Positions 1 to 8,175 of a stretch of DNA of 64,000 nt are shown in pieces. Under the pieces are notes generated by a model. The model was not told where the DNA came from. It did not search any database and saw nothing but the letters and a program-made list of their open reading frames with translations. Origin of the DNA: Saccharomonospora piscinae (GTDB lineage: Bacteria > Actinomycetota > Actinomycetes > Mycobacteriales > Pseudonocardiaceae); NCBI RefSeq assembly GCF_005862235.1, contig NZ_VCEK01000003.1:186199-250198 (forward strand), read 5' to 3'. Numbering within the stretch: position 1 is the stretch's first letter; every line of letters starts with the position of its first letter. The position numbers and the translations under genes were made by a program.

Positions 1-1
1 C

Positions 2-871
2 GCCATCGTGCCAGCCGCCGGGCTGGGCACGAGATTCCTGCCGACCACCAAGGCCGTGCCGAAGGAGTTGCTCCCGGTCGTCGACACACCGGGCATCGAG
101 CTGGTGGCGGCCGAGGCGGCCGAGGCGGGGGCACAACGCCTGGTCATCGTCACGTCGCCGGAGAAGAAGTCGGTGGTCGACTACTTCGACGGCAAGCCGG
201 AGCTGGAGGACACGCTCGAACGCAAGGGCAAGACCGCGCTGTTGGAGAAGGTCCGCAGGGCTCCCGGCCTGCTCGACGTGGAGGTGGCCATTCAGGAGCA
301 GGCCCTCGGACTCGGGCACGCCGTCGCGCAGGCCGCGCCCAACCTCACCGAGACCGACGACGCCGTCGCGGTACTCCTGCCCGACGACCTGGTGCTGCCG
401 ACCGGCGTGCTCACGAAGATGGCCGAGGTCCGCGCCCGCCACGGCGGCAGCGTGCTCTGCGCGTTCGACATCCCGAAGGACCAGATCTCGCCCTACGGCG
501 TCTTCGACGTGTCAGACACCGACGACGCCGATGTCAAGCGGGTACACGGCATGGTGGAGAAGCCCGCTCCCGAGGACGCTCCCTCGACCTACGCCGCAGC
601 GGGCCGTTACCTGCTCGACCGGGCGATCTTCGACGCGCTGGGGCGCATCGAGCCCGGCTCCGGCGGCGAACTCCAGCTGACCGACGCCGTGGCGTTGCTC
701 ATCGCCGAGGGCCACCCGGTACACGTCGTGGTTCATCGCGGTGGCCGGCACGACCTCGGCAACCCGGGTGGCTTCCTGCGCGCCGCCGTGGACTTCGCGC
801 TCGACGACCCCGAGTACGGCCCTTCGCTGCGGGAGTGGCTGACCGAACGGATCGGTACCTCCGGCTCATGA
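2..871 (+). CDS. galU: UTP-glucose-1-phosphate uridylyltransferase, 5'-truncated by window edge
   Basis: Makes UDP-glucose from glucose-1-phosphate and UTP for cell-envelope polysaccharides. The nucleotidyltransferase signature PAAGLGTRFLP followed by KAVPKELLP stands at the very start of the visible protein, and EKP and the late GGRHDLGNPGGF segment fit the family. The first in-frame GTG (position 8) falls inside the conserved core, so the true start is upstream of the window and only a few N-terminal residues are missing. The stop codon overlaps the ATG of the next gene (ATGA), so it is translationally coupled to moeA/glp. The galU - moeA - rimJ-like - sepX order is a conserved actinobacterial arrangement. 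The function is well supported. Confidence 0.93.
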   Translation, partial: AIVPAAGLGTRFLPTTKAVPKELLPVVDTPGIELVAAEAAEAGAQRLVIVTSPEKKSVVDYFDGKPELEDTLERKGKTALLEKVRRAPGLLDVEVAIQEQALGLGHAVAQAAPNLTETDDAVAVLLPDDLVLPTGVLTKMAEVRARHGGSVLCAFDIPKDQISPYGVFDVSDTDDADVKRVHGMVEKPAPEDAPSTYAAAGRYLLDRAIFDALGRIEPGSGGELQLTDAVALLIAEGHPVHVVVHRGGRHDLGNPGGFLRAAVDFALDDPEYGPSLREWLTERIGTSGS

Positions 872-2136
872 CGGACAGCGAGTCGACCGTCGTCACGCAC
901 CCGGCCGCGGAGCTGCGGCCGGTCGAGGACCACCTGTCGCTGCTGCTCAAGGCCGCGGTGCGGCCCAGGCCCGTGCGGGTGGCGATTTCGGAGGCGCAGG
1001 GGCTGCTCTGCGCCGAGGAGGTCGTCGCCGAACAGGCACTGCCCGGGTTCGACCAGGCGGCCGTCGACGGTTACGCCGTTCGCAGCGTCGATGTGCGCAC
1101 GGCCAACGACGAGCCCGTGGAGATGCCGGTGGTGGGCGAGATCCCGGCGGGCTCGCGGCAGCCGCGCAGGCTCCAGCCCGGACAGGCGGTGCGGGTGGCG
1201 ACGGCCTCACCGCTTCCGACGCTCGCCGACGCCGTCGTGCCCGCGTCCTACACCGACGGGGGTTCGGCGAAGGTGACGGTGCGGCGCGCGGTGCCCTCGC
1301 ACGGCTACGTCCGCCGGACCGGGGAGGACGTCCAGACCGGTGACGTCGCGGTGCGCAAGGGCGACACCATCGGCTCGGCCCAGGTGGGGCTGCTCGCTGC
1401 CGTCGGGCGTTCGAAGGTCCTCGTGCATCCCCGGCCCCGCGTGTCGATCATCTCGGTCGGGGACGAACTCGTGGACATCGACCGGTCGCCCGCCGTCGGC
1501 CAGGTGTACGACGTCAACTCCTACGCGCTCGCCGCGGCGGCACGCGACGCCGGCGCGGAGGTCAGCAGGGTGGGCATCGTGCCGCTCGACCCGAAACGGC
1601 TCCGCGAGACCGTCGAGGGCAGGTTGCTCATGTCCGAGGTCGTGGTGGTGGCCGGGGGAGCAGGCGGCGGCATCGGCGACGAGGTCCAGGCCGCGCTCGC
1701 CGACCTCGGTGATCTGGACACCACCAGGGTGGCCATGCACCCGGGGTCCACGCAGGCGTTCGGCAGGCTGGGCCCCGACGCGGTGCCCACCTTCCTCATT
1801 CCCGCTCACCCGCTGAGCGCGCTGGTGGTGTTCGAGGTGATGGTGCGGCCGCTGATCCGGGTGGCCCGGGGCACGCGGCACCCGCACCGCAGGACGGTCG
1901 AGGCGCGCCTGCTCTCCCCGGTCACGTCCACGAAGGGCAGGCGTGGGTACCTGCGCGGCCAGCTGTTGCGCGACGAGAGCAACGGGGAGTACCTGGTGCA
2001 ACCACTCGGTACCGGTGGCGCGCACCTGCTGACGTCTCTGGCGGAGGCCAACTGCCTCATCACGGTGGAGGACAACCTCACCGAGGTCGCCGCGGGCGAG
2101 CAGGTGAGGGTCGCCTTCCTGGCGCCGCGCGCGTAG
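868..2136 (+). CDS. moeA: MoeA/gephyrin-like protein (Glp type)
   Basis: Related to molybdopterin molybdotransferase. It has the MoeA N-terminal signature (LPGFDQAAVDGYAV), the central swivel domain, and the molybdopterin-binding domain from about residue 165 (VSIISVGDELVD, QVYDVNSYALAAAA). The loop that usually reads TTGGVSVGDYD is here AGGAGGGIGDEV, and the usual PGKP loop is PGSTQAF, so key catalytic motifs are altered. In Corynebacterium, a gephyrin-like protein encoded beside galU (Glp) has been described as a cell-division factor that binds FtsZ and a membrane receptor GlpR. The matching neighbours here suggest this is the Glp orthologue rather than the cofactor enzyme (inference). I chose the ATG at 868, which overlaps the galU stop. 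An upstream in-frame start at 835 would lie inside galU. Confidence 0.85.
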   Translation: MTDSESTVVTHPAAELRPVEDHLSLLLKAAVRPRPVRVAISEAQGLLCAEEVVAEQALPGFDQAAVDGYAVRSVDVRTANDEPVEMPVVGEIPAGSRQPRRLQPGQAVRVATASPLPTLADAVVPASYTDGGSAKVTVRRAVPSHGYVRRTGEDVQTGDVAVRKGDTIGSAQVGLLAAVGRSKVLVHPRPRVSIISVGDELVDIDRSPAVGQVYDVNSYALAAAARDAGAEVSRVGIVPLDPKRLRETVEGRLLMSEVVVVAGGAGGGIGDEVQAALADLGDLDTTRVAMHPGSTQAFGRLGPDAVPTFLIPAHPLSALVVFEVMVRPLIRVARGTRHPHRRTVEARLLSPVTSTKGRRGYLRGQLLRDESNGEYLVQPLGTGGAHLLTSLAEANCLITVEDNLTEVAAGEQVRVAFLAPRA

Positions 2137-2149
2137 CGGGACCGTCGTC

Positions 2150-2827
2150 ATGTCCACCGGCTACGGCGCTCCGTACGTCACGGAGCCGCACCGTCCCGGC
2201 TGGCCTGCCAGGCTCGGCCCGGTCGAGGTGTCCGCGGGCACGGTCCGGCTACGGCCGGTGCGGCTGCGGGACGCGACCGAGTGGAGCCGAATCCGGCTCC
2301 GGGACCGCGAGTACCTCGAACGGTGGGAACCCGCACAGGCTGGGACCTGGGCGGAGCGCAACGCCGCGTGGTCGTGGCCCTCCCAGTGGTCGACGCTCCG
2401 GCGGCTGGCGAAGCGCGGGCAGTGCCTGCCGTTCGCGATCACGGTGGACGACGACTTCGCGGGGCAGTTGACCGTCGGCAACATCATCAGGGCGGCGCTG
2501 CGGTCCGCCTGGATCGGTTACTGGGTGTCGTCCTCGCTGGCGGGTGGAGGCGTGGCGACGGCCGCGGTCGCCCTGGCCACCGACCACGCCTTCACCCAGG
2601 CGCGGCTGCACCGGCTGGAGGCCACCGTGCGGCCGGAGAATCTGGCCAGCCTGCGTGTGCTCGGCAAGGTGGGATACCGCAGGGAGGGCGTGTTCCGCCG
2701 GTACCTGGAGGTGCAGGGCCGGTGGCGGGACCACGACTGCTACGCGATCACCCGGGAGGAGACCGGGGCCGGGCTCGTCACCGGCCTCGTCAACGCGGGC
2801 AGAGCCACCCTGCCTGAGCAGGCGTGA
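2150..2827 (+). CDS. RimJ/RimL-type GNAT N-acetyltransferase
   Basis: A 225-aa GNAT acetyltransferase of the ribosomal-protein-alanine type (RimJ/RimL). Visible family features are the TVRLRPVRLRDA entry strand, the acetyl-CoA-binding segment LAGGGVATAAVALATDHAF (about residues 129-147), and RLEATVRPENLASLRVLGKVGYRREG near the C-terminus, typical of N-terminal acetyltransferases. It starts 13 bases after moeA/glp in the same direction, so it is probably co-transcribed. The substrate cannot be read from sequence; N-terminal acetylation of a ribosomal or other protein is the family expectation. Confidence 0.87.
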   Translation: MSTGYGAPYVTEPHRPGWPARLGPVEVSAGTVRLRPVRLRDATEWSRIRLRDREYLERWEPAQAGTWAERNAAWSWPSQWSTLRRLAKRGQCLPFAITVDDDFAGQLTVGNIIRAALRSAWIGYWVSSSLAGGGVATAAVALATDHAFTQARLHRLEATVRPENLASLRVLGKVGYRREGVFRRYLEVQGRWRDHDCYAITREETGAGLVTGLVNAGRATLPEQA

Positions 2828-3006
2828 CTTCGGCTGACACACCCGGCGCCCCGCCGGACGGGGGAAATCCGTACGGCGAGTCTCCGCACATTCTGTTACT
2901 CCTGTGACTAGCGTGACGAGTGTCGGAGTGAGGACGGGCGAGGGCCAGGAGCCGATCGTGCCGGTCGCGCGACGGCGGCAGTACTGGTCGGGGGAGGTGA
3001 CGGGAG

Positions 3007-3888
3007 ATGCCCAGTTCGTTGATCATTGTGGGCCTTGCTGCGGCATGGCTCGCTGTTCTCGTTCCCATGTTCGCGCGCAAACGGCAGGTCATCACACAGA
3101 CGAACGAGGCCGCGCTGGCCGCGCGGGTCGTGCGCAGCGGCAGTGCGCGCGGGGCGGCGCGGGACGGCGCCGACGACCGTGACCACGTCGACGACTTCGT
3201 TGACGGCGAACGCGACGAACCGCACGACGAGGACGCCGGGGACGAGTGGGGTGCCGACGAGCGCCCCGGAGTGTTCCGCGACGATGATGCGTATGGTGAT
3301 GAACTGGACGCCGAGAGTGACGATCCGGACGACGGCGAGGTCGGTGAGGACGCCGACGACGCCGAGTACGCCGGGGACGGTCCGATGAAGGACGGCTCAC
3401 CACTGCGTCGCTACCGGCCCGGTCGTGGCGGTTTCGATCCCGAGGCGGCGGCGCTGGCCGCCAGGGCCAAGTACGCCTTCAGGCAGCGCGTCGTCATCGT
3501 TCTACTCCTGCTGGTGACCGCGACCGCGGTGGCGGCCGGATTCGTGTCCCCGCTCGTCTGGTGGGCGCACGGCGCCGCTGACGCGGTGCTCGTCGGATAC
3601 CTCGTGTACCTGCGTAGGCAGGTGCGGATCGAGGAGGAGATCCGGCAGCGCCGCATGGCCAGGCTGCGCGCCGCGTCGCGGAAGGCGCCGCGCAGGCGCG
3701 ATCCGCTCGCGGACATCGAGGTGGTGAACACCGATCCCGGTGACGTGGTCGGCTCCGAGCGCAAACCGATGCCGACGTCACGGGTGCGCAGGCAGGCCGT
3801 GGTGGTCGACCTGGAGGACGAGGACCCCGCGTTCCACGACCTCGCCGACCCGGGACCGATGCCCTACCGCCGGGCGGTAGGGGAGTAG
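3007..3888 (+). CDS. sepX: SepX/GlpR-type divisome membrane protein
   Basis: A 293-aa membrane protein. It starts with a hydrophobic segment (residues 4-20) followed by the FARKRQVITQTNEAALAARVVR motif region typical of the actinobacterial SepX/GlpR family. A strongly acidic, low-complexity Asp/Glu linker (about 55-120) comes next, then a second hydrophobic block (about 160-200, VVIVLLLLVTATAVAAGFV) and a basic cytoplasmic tail. SepX in Streptomyces and GlpR in Corynebacterium act at division sites with FtsZ-associated proteins; the adjacent gephyrin-like gene supports that role. A strong RBS (GGGGGAGGTGACGGGAG) precedes the ATG. The 179-base gap before it has no gene and may hold its own promoter. 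Confidence 0.82.
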   Translation: MPSSLIIVGLAAAWLAVLVPMFARKRQVITQTNEAALAARVVRSGSARGAARDGADDRDHVDDFVDGERDEPHDEDAGDEWGADERPGVFRDDDAYGDELDAESDDPDDGEVGEDADDAEYAGDGPMKDGSPLRRYRPGRGGFDPEAAALAARAKYAFRQRVVIVLLLLVTATAVAAGFVSPLVWWAHGAADAVLVGYLVYLRRQVRIEEEIRQRRMARLRAASRKAPRRRDPLADIEVVNTDPGDVVGSERKPMPTSRVRRQAVVVDLEDEDPAFHDLADPGPMPYRRAVGE

Positions 3889-3900
3889 GACCCCCCAGTG

Positions 3901-3929
3901 CTCGACGGGTACCGCGGAGTTGCTATGCT
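3901..3929 (+). promoter_or_regulatory. Putative promoter of tRNA-Ala
   Basis: CTCGAC (3901-3906) and TATGCT (3924-3929) are separated by 17 bases and lie 18 bases before the tRNA, as expected for a sigma-70-type -35/-10 pair. The -35 is imperfect. This is an inference from spacing and sequence only. Confidence 0.45.
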
Positions 3930-3947
3930 CGTTGAGCACAACAGCAA

Positions 3948-4020
3948 GGGGCTGTAGCGCAGTTGGTAGCGCGTCTCGTTCGCATCGAGAAGGTCAGGGG
4001 TTCGATTCCCCTCAGCTCCA
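3948..4020 (+). tRNA. tRNA-Ala (anticodon CGC)
   Basis: A 73-nt cloverleaf: acceptor GGGGCTG pairs with CAGCTCC, the D-arm contains GCGCAGTTGGTAGCGC, the anticodon stem TCTCG/CGAGA encloses loop TTCGCAT with anticodon CGC, and the T-arm is AGGGGTTCGATTCCCCT. Discriminator A at 4020; no encoded CCA. It marks the left boundary of the foreign defence island. I found no second copy of its 3' end further right, so integrase-type insertion into this tRNA is not demonstrated. Confidence 0.96.
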
Positions 4021-4199
4021 CTCTAGGGTCGTTATTGGAAGCCTTGCCCGCGTGAACGAATTCAGGGGGAGGGCAACGGATGAATCGGCCCGAAGGGCGT
4101 GGGCGGTCGTGGTCAGGGATCTGGTCTTCCTTGACGTAGGAAATTTCAGCGCGGCCTGGATGAGGCGGGCGTTGTCCGTGAGGCCGGTGTCGGCAGTGT

Positions 4200-4749
4200 C
4201 TAGACGGCGGGCGCGCGGCGTCGCGCACCGCGGAGGGAAACGGATCCTGGGGATCGCGTTGACCAGGTGCGTGAGCGGGCAATCGTGGGTGCTGGGCGGC
4301 AGAGATGTCGACGGTTACAGGCAGTTGGGCTCGGTCGGACAGGGCGTAGATCATCGAACTGGTTTGTGCCGCGGTCGACGACATTCGGGCCGGTCAGTCC
4401 GACTCTTTCCTGTCCTGGACGGATGCTCCGTCCAGGACCGCGCGGGATCAGTCGATCATGCCTTTGCCGCTTAGTTCGTACAGCACTGCCCGACCGCACG
4501 TGGCGCCACAGGCCAGGCGGCCGTCCACTCGGTGAACCGGCGATGCGCTGTCGGTTCTGTGACTCCGAAGCTGGGCGACAGGCGTCGCCAGGCGCACCCG
4601 CTGGTCAGCACGAAACCGATCGGGGTGAACACCGCCCGATTGTCCACCCGTGACATCCCACCACCCCGTGGGCAGCTAATCACCGCGTGGTCTCGCAAAG
4701 CTGCGGTAGTTCGACCCAGAGTCGTCACGCTGCCGGTCGCGTCAGTCAC
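4200..4749 (-). pseudogene. Decayed IS5-family transposase
   Basis: Minus-strand remnant of an IS5-type DDE transposase. The N-terminal part is readable (ORF from 4749, likely original Met at 4656) with FTPIGFVLTSGCAWRRL, PSFGVTEPTAHRRFTEW and then a shift. Further along, ELSGKGMID, stop, RAVLDGASVQD, and VDRG / LSDRAQLPV appear in different frames, matching the first-Asp region and following segment of the family. Several frameshifts and stops make it non-functional. The rest of the 4021-4895 stretch between the tRNA and the methyltransferase holds no other gene that I can support. Confidence 0.7.
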
Positions 4750-4895
4750 AGGTCCGCTAGGGTGTGAACAGTTTGATCGCGGATGTACAGGGCTGAACTA
4801 GCAGGCTGGGCACCGAGTGTGTGTCGGTGACCGGAGCAGTGCTCGAGCTGAGTACGGTCACCGACCAGTTGAGGTGCGTGACAGAAGGGAAAAGC

Positions 4896-6131
4896 GTGAG
4901 CAAGGGGCACCCGCTGCGCGCCAAGCGGCGACCGAAGTTCGAGGAGGGTGCCGACGCCTTGCGGGTCGTTGACCTCTTTGCCGGATGTGGTGGCTTAACC
5001 CTTGGGGTTGCTCAAGCTGCAAACAAGCATGGCATCGCACTTGAGGTCGCTCTCGCTGTGGACTTTGGTGAAGCGCCGACTTGGGTGTTCAAGGCCAACT
5101 TCCCGACCGCGAATGTGCGGCACGGATCGGTTGAAGATTACTTCGACGGAGCGCTCGGTGCAAATATAACGCGTATTGAGCACAAGACAAATGTCGAGGT
5201 TGGTCGGGTCGACCTCCTTATCGGAGGTCCCCCATGTCAGGGTCACAGCAACCTAAACAATCACACCCGGCGAGACGACCCGAAAAACCATCTATATCTT
5301 AGGATGGCGCGGGCTGCCGAGGTTCTCCAGCCTCGGGCAATTCTAATTGAAAACGTGCCGGCAGTGGTGTATGATAAACAGGACGTGGTATCGAACGCTA
5401 TTGAGCACCTTAAGGGTGCTGGCTATGTGGTCGCCACTGATCAAATCGATCTTCTCAAGCTCGGCGTTGCGCAAACTCGCAAGCGTCACATACTTCTCGC
5501 TATCCGTGGTGACGTAGCCCCGCGTTGCGATTCCGTCGACGCGCTGCTCCAGCTGCAGAGCCACAACGGACGTCCGCGCGATCTCAGGTGGGCCATTGGC
5601 GACCTGGTATCAGTAGAGCCGAATACTACCTTTGATGCAGCCCCCAAATTCAGTGCTGAAAATATCAGGAGAATGAACTGGCTCATTGAGAACGACGAGT
5701 ACGATCTTCCCAATGAGCTGAGGCCTAAGTGTCATCAAGGTCAGCATACTTACCATTCAATGTACGGCCGCCTTCGTTGGGACCAACCATCGCAGACGAT
5801 TACCAGTGGATTCGTCACTATGGGTCGCGGACGATTTGTGCATCCAGAGTTACCGCGAACGCTCACGCAGCACGAAGCGGCTCGAATTCAAGGTTTCCCT
5901 GATTATTTTACTTTCGAGAAGAAGATGAAGCGCGAGCTTTTCCGAAATGAGGCGCAGCTCATCATCGGCAATGCCGTACCTCCGCAACTCACCTTTGCTC
6001 TCACGGCCAAGCTTTTCAACGTTGGCGTGCTGGATGCGACGAGGCAAGAGGACGCGGACGAAGTGTCGGAGATCCTGGTTCCCGAACCAGCAGCGGATGT
6101 CGCAGAGCCTTTGGCGGAGGCAGTCGCGTGA
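4896..6131 (+). CDS. DNA (cytosine-5-)-methyltransferase (Dcm/M.HpaII type)
   Basis: Methylates cytosine C5 in DNA and is probably the self-marking arm of the adjacent restriction module. All key m5C-MTase motifs are visible: motif I VVDLFAGCGGLTLG, motif IV GGPPCQGHSN (catalytic Cys114 from this start), motif VI IENVP, motif VIII GVAQTRKRHILLA, motif IX segment SQTITSGF, and motif X IGNAVPPQL. Target recognition lies between VIII and IX and cannot be decoded. The longest ORF begins at GTG 4821, but the GTG at 4896 has an AGAAGGGA ribosome site 5 bases upstream and keeps the whole domain (411 aa). A/T-ending codons are frequent (for example ATATAACG and TATATCTT), unlike flanking housekeeping genes, a sign of transfer. 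A gene-free 229-base gap separates it from the next gene. Confidence 0.92.
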   Translation: MSKGHPLRAKRRPKFEEGADALRVVDLFAGCGGLTLGVAQAANKHGIALEVALAVDFGEAPTWVFKANFPTANVRHGSVEDYFDGALGANITRIEHKTNVEVGRVDLLIGGPPCQGHSNLNNHTRRDDPKNHLYLRMARAAEVLQPRAILIENVPAVVYDKQDVVSNAIEHLKGAGYVVATDQIDLLKLGVAQTRKRHILLAIRGDVAPRCDSVDALLQLQSHNGRPRDLRWAIGDLVSVEPNTTFDAAPKFSAENIRRMNWLIENDEYDLPNELRPKCHQGQHTYHSMYGRLRWDQPSQTITSGFVTMGRGRFVHPELPRTLTQHEAARIQGFPDYFTFEKKMKRELFRNEAQLIIGNAVPPQLTFALTAKLFNVGVLDATRQEDADEVSEILVPEPAADVAEPLAEAVA

Positions 6132-6360
6132 GGCGGCCTGCTTGGCCAACACACGTACAGTGTTGCTTGCGCGCTGAACCGGTAGGTCTCGAGTCGATCG
6201 GCCTAGAGGGGCCAGGGGTGCAACGACAGGGCTAGCACTGGTGGGTCCGATCCGATCCGCCTGAGAACCTTGGGAAACCCCGCCCGCTAATTTGAGTCAC
6301 TTCTCCAGGACGAGCAGGTACGATCGGGTCCGCTAACGACCGGCCGGCGAGGGGTACTGC

Positions 6361-8175
6361 ATGGAGTTAGTGGTCAACAAACACGTTCGGCAGATGCGTC
6401 GTTATCGTCCATTCGACGCAGACTCCGGCAGCATGATCTACGAGCGTCAGACCGACCGGGTCAACAGGCTCTATCCCGTTGTGACACTGGAGTATCTGCT
6501 TGAGGTCATCGAGCGGAGCGAGACGAAGACAATCGTGCTGACAGGTGACGCGGGGCACGGAAAGACGAGCCTGTGCGCGAGCGTGCTTGGACGGCTCCGC
6601 ACGGACGAGCCCGGTGATGCCAGCCGCGCGGAGATCCAGCGTGCGGTCTTCGCTGACCTTGAAGCATATGGGGACGCCAGTCGGCCCGTAGGTAGCACAG
6701 GCAGCGGTCGACCGCTCTACGTGCTGAAGGATCTCAGCGAAATCAACATCGATGGCGGAGCACAGCGACTCCGTGCGCTTCTTTCGCCTCCTGGACACGG
6801 CGTCGCGATCATCTGCGCCAACGAAGGACAGTTACGCAAGTGCGTGGCGAGTGATACCACCGGCCAGGCTCATGTGATTGTCCAGACCCTTAGCGAAGGG
6901 ATCAAGCGAGGACGCGTGACGTCTCCGGACGGGTCAGTCATCGTCATCAACCTCAACTATCAGACGGTGGCGTCCGAGGTTGGAGGAAAAGGACTCGTGC
7001 CGTGGGCACTCGGCCGGTGGACGACTGCGCAGGGGAATCGCTGGAAGGTATGCGAGAACTGCCTGGCTCAACACGTATGCCCTATCCTCGCGAACCAGCG
7101 AGAGCTGAGCGACGTGAGCGCGGGTCCGTCGCGACGTGAGGCGGTCAAGGACCTATTCGCTGCGGCAGAGCGGACCGGTGCCGTTATTACGACACGGCAA
7201 GCGTTATCGGTTCTCAGTCAAATGATTACTGGTGGGCTTGACTGTGAGGATGTTCACCGTCGCTACAGTCGAGCTCACAACGACCAGTCTTGGCAATACG
7301 TTCACATGTATCACCAAGCCTTGTTCGGTGATCGGCTCAATCAGGAGCAGCGCAAACTTGTGCCAACGTTCAGGCCTTTGCGACGTCTTGACCCAGGGCG
7401 GGTCTCGCGTCGAGAAGTCGACGATCATGTCGACCCTGCTCTAATCTTGACGAAGTTCACTCCCGAAGATCCGAGTAGCGACGAGGAGCGGGTTCGCACC
7501 GCGAGAGACGCACAGAAGCAGGCAGAGAGGCTCCGGGATCTGTACGTCTTCTTGCGGCGCGCTGACTTCTTCAACTCCACAAGTACAGATCGCTTCGCGC
7601 GCATGGGGCTGCAGTCCGGTGACGACTTCGTTGCAGTCCCGATGGCGGCGAAGGATAACTCGGACACCAATGTGAGAGACCGCTTCCTCAAGGGGCTTGA
7701 GGCGGTGCAGGGTGTGCATCGCGCAGGAAGCAATCCGGACTTTGTTGTGCTCGATCCGGCGTTCTTCACGCACCGGATGCGGGCTGCGGTTATCTCGCGG
7801 CGCGTGTCTAGCAAAGGTGCCATCGTCATCGATCAGGTCGGTCAGTGGCGAGCTGAGAGCGATACGGAACCGGAGATGCAGCATGCTGTTGAGTGGTTGA
7901 ACCGAGAGATTTACATCCGGATCCCCGAGGTCGCCGGTGATGGTAGGACGGTCTCGGTTGAGGCTGACCTCATGAGGTTTGAGCTCCTGACTCGCTGGGC
8001 CGAGGGGCTTCGTAGCGAGGTCCAACACGAAGCCGAGATCCGGGGACTGACTGGCGCCTTAGCCGAGTTAGCACACGCGCCCGGTCAGGAGGACGAGATC
8101 CAGGTCCTTGTGGTTGATGTCCTACGCAAGCTGATGATCGACGTCGGTGACAAAATTCGACTGGTGCGTGGCTGA
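6361..8175 (+). CDS. P-loop ATPase, DptF-like component of a restriction module
   Basis: A 604-aa protein with a Walker A motif near the N-terminus (GDAGHGKTS, residues 62-70), a hydrophobic Walker-B-like strand (LYVLKDLSEINI, about 119-130), a following strand AIICANEGQLRK with a sensor-type Asn, and a Cys cluster C231-x2-C234-x5-C240 (VCENCLAQHVCP). This layout, the length and the order ATPase / about 480 aa / about 1670-aa FtsK-like recall DptF of Dnd phosphorothioate restriction systems (DptF-DptG-DptH). I cannot run a profile search, so the family name is inference. RBS GAGGGG precedes the ATG. The stop overlaps the next start (TGATG), showing tight coupling. Probably cytoplasmic; senses DNA status or powers the complex. 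Confidence 0.65.
   Translation: MELVVNKHVRQMRRYRPFDADSGSMIYERQTDRVNRLYPVVTLEYLLEVIERSETKTIVLTGDAGHGKTSLCASVLGRLRTDEPGDASRAEIQRAVFADLEAYGDASRPVGSTGSGRPLYVLKDLSEINIDGGAQRLRALLSPPGHGVAIICANEGQLRKCVASDTTGQAHVIVQTLSEGIKRGRVTSPDGSVIVINLNYQTVASEVGGKGLVPWALGRWTTAQGNRWKVCENCLAQHVCPILANQRELSDVSAGPSRREAVKDLFAAAERTGAVITTRQALSVLSQMITGGLDCEDVHRRYSRAHNDQSWQYVHMYHQALFGDRLNQEQRKLVPTFRPLRRLDPGRVSRREVDDHVDPALILTKFTPEDPSSDEERVRTARDAQKQAERLRDLYVFLRRADFFNSTSTDRFARMGLQSGDDFVAVPMAAKDNSDTNVRDRFLKGLEAVQGVHRAGSNPDFVVLDPAFFTHRMRAAVISRRVSSKGAIVIDQVGQWRAESDTEPEMQHAVEWLNREIYIRIPEVAGDGRTVSVEADLMRFELLTRWAEGLRSEVQHEAEIRGLTGALAELAHAPGQEDEIQVLVVDVLRKLMIDVGDKIRLVRG

Noticed and set aside
4821-4895. N-terminal extension of the methyltransferase from GTG 4821
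   Set aside because: No ribosome site before 4821, and the 25 extra residues precede the domain; GTG 4896 has AGAAGGGA at good spacing.
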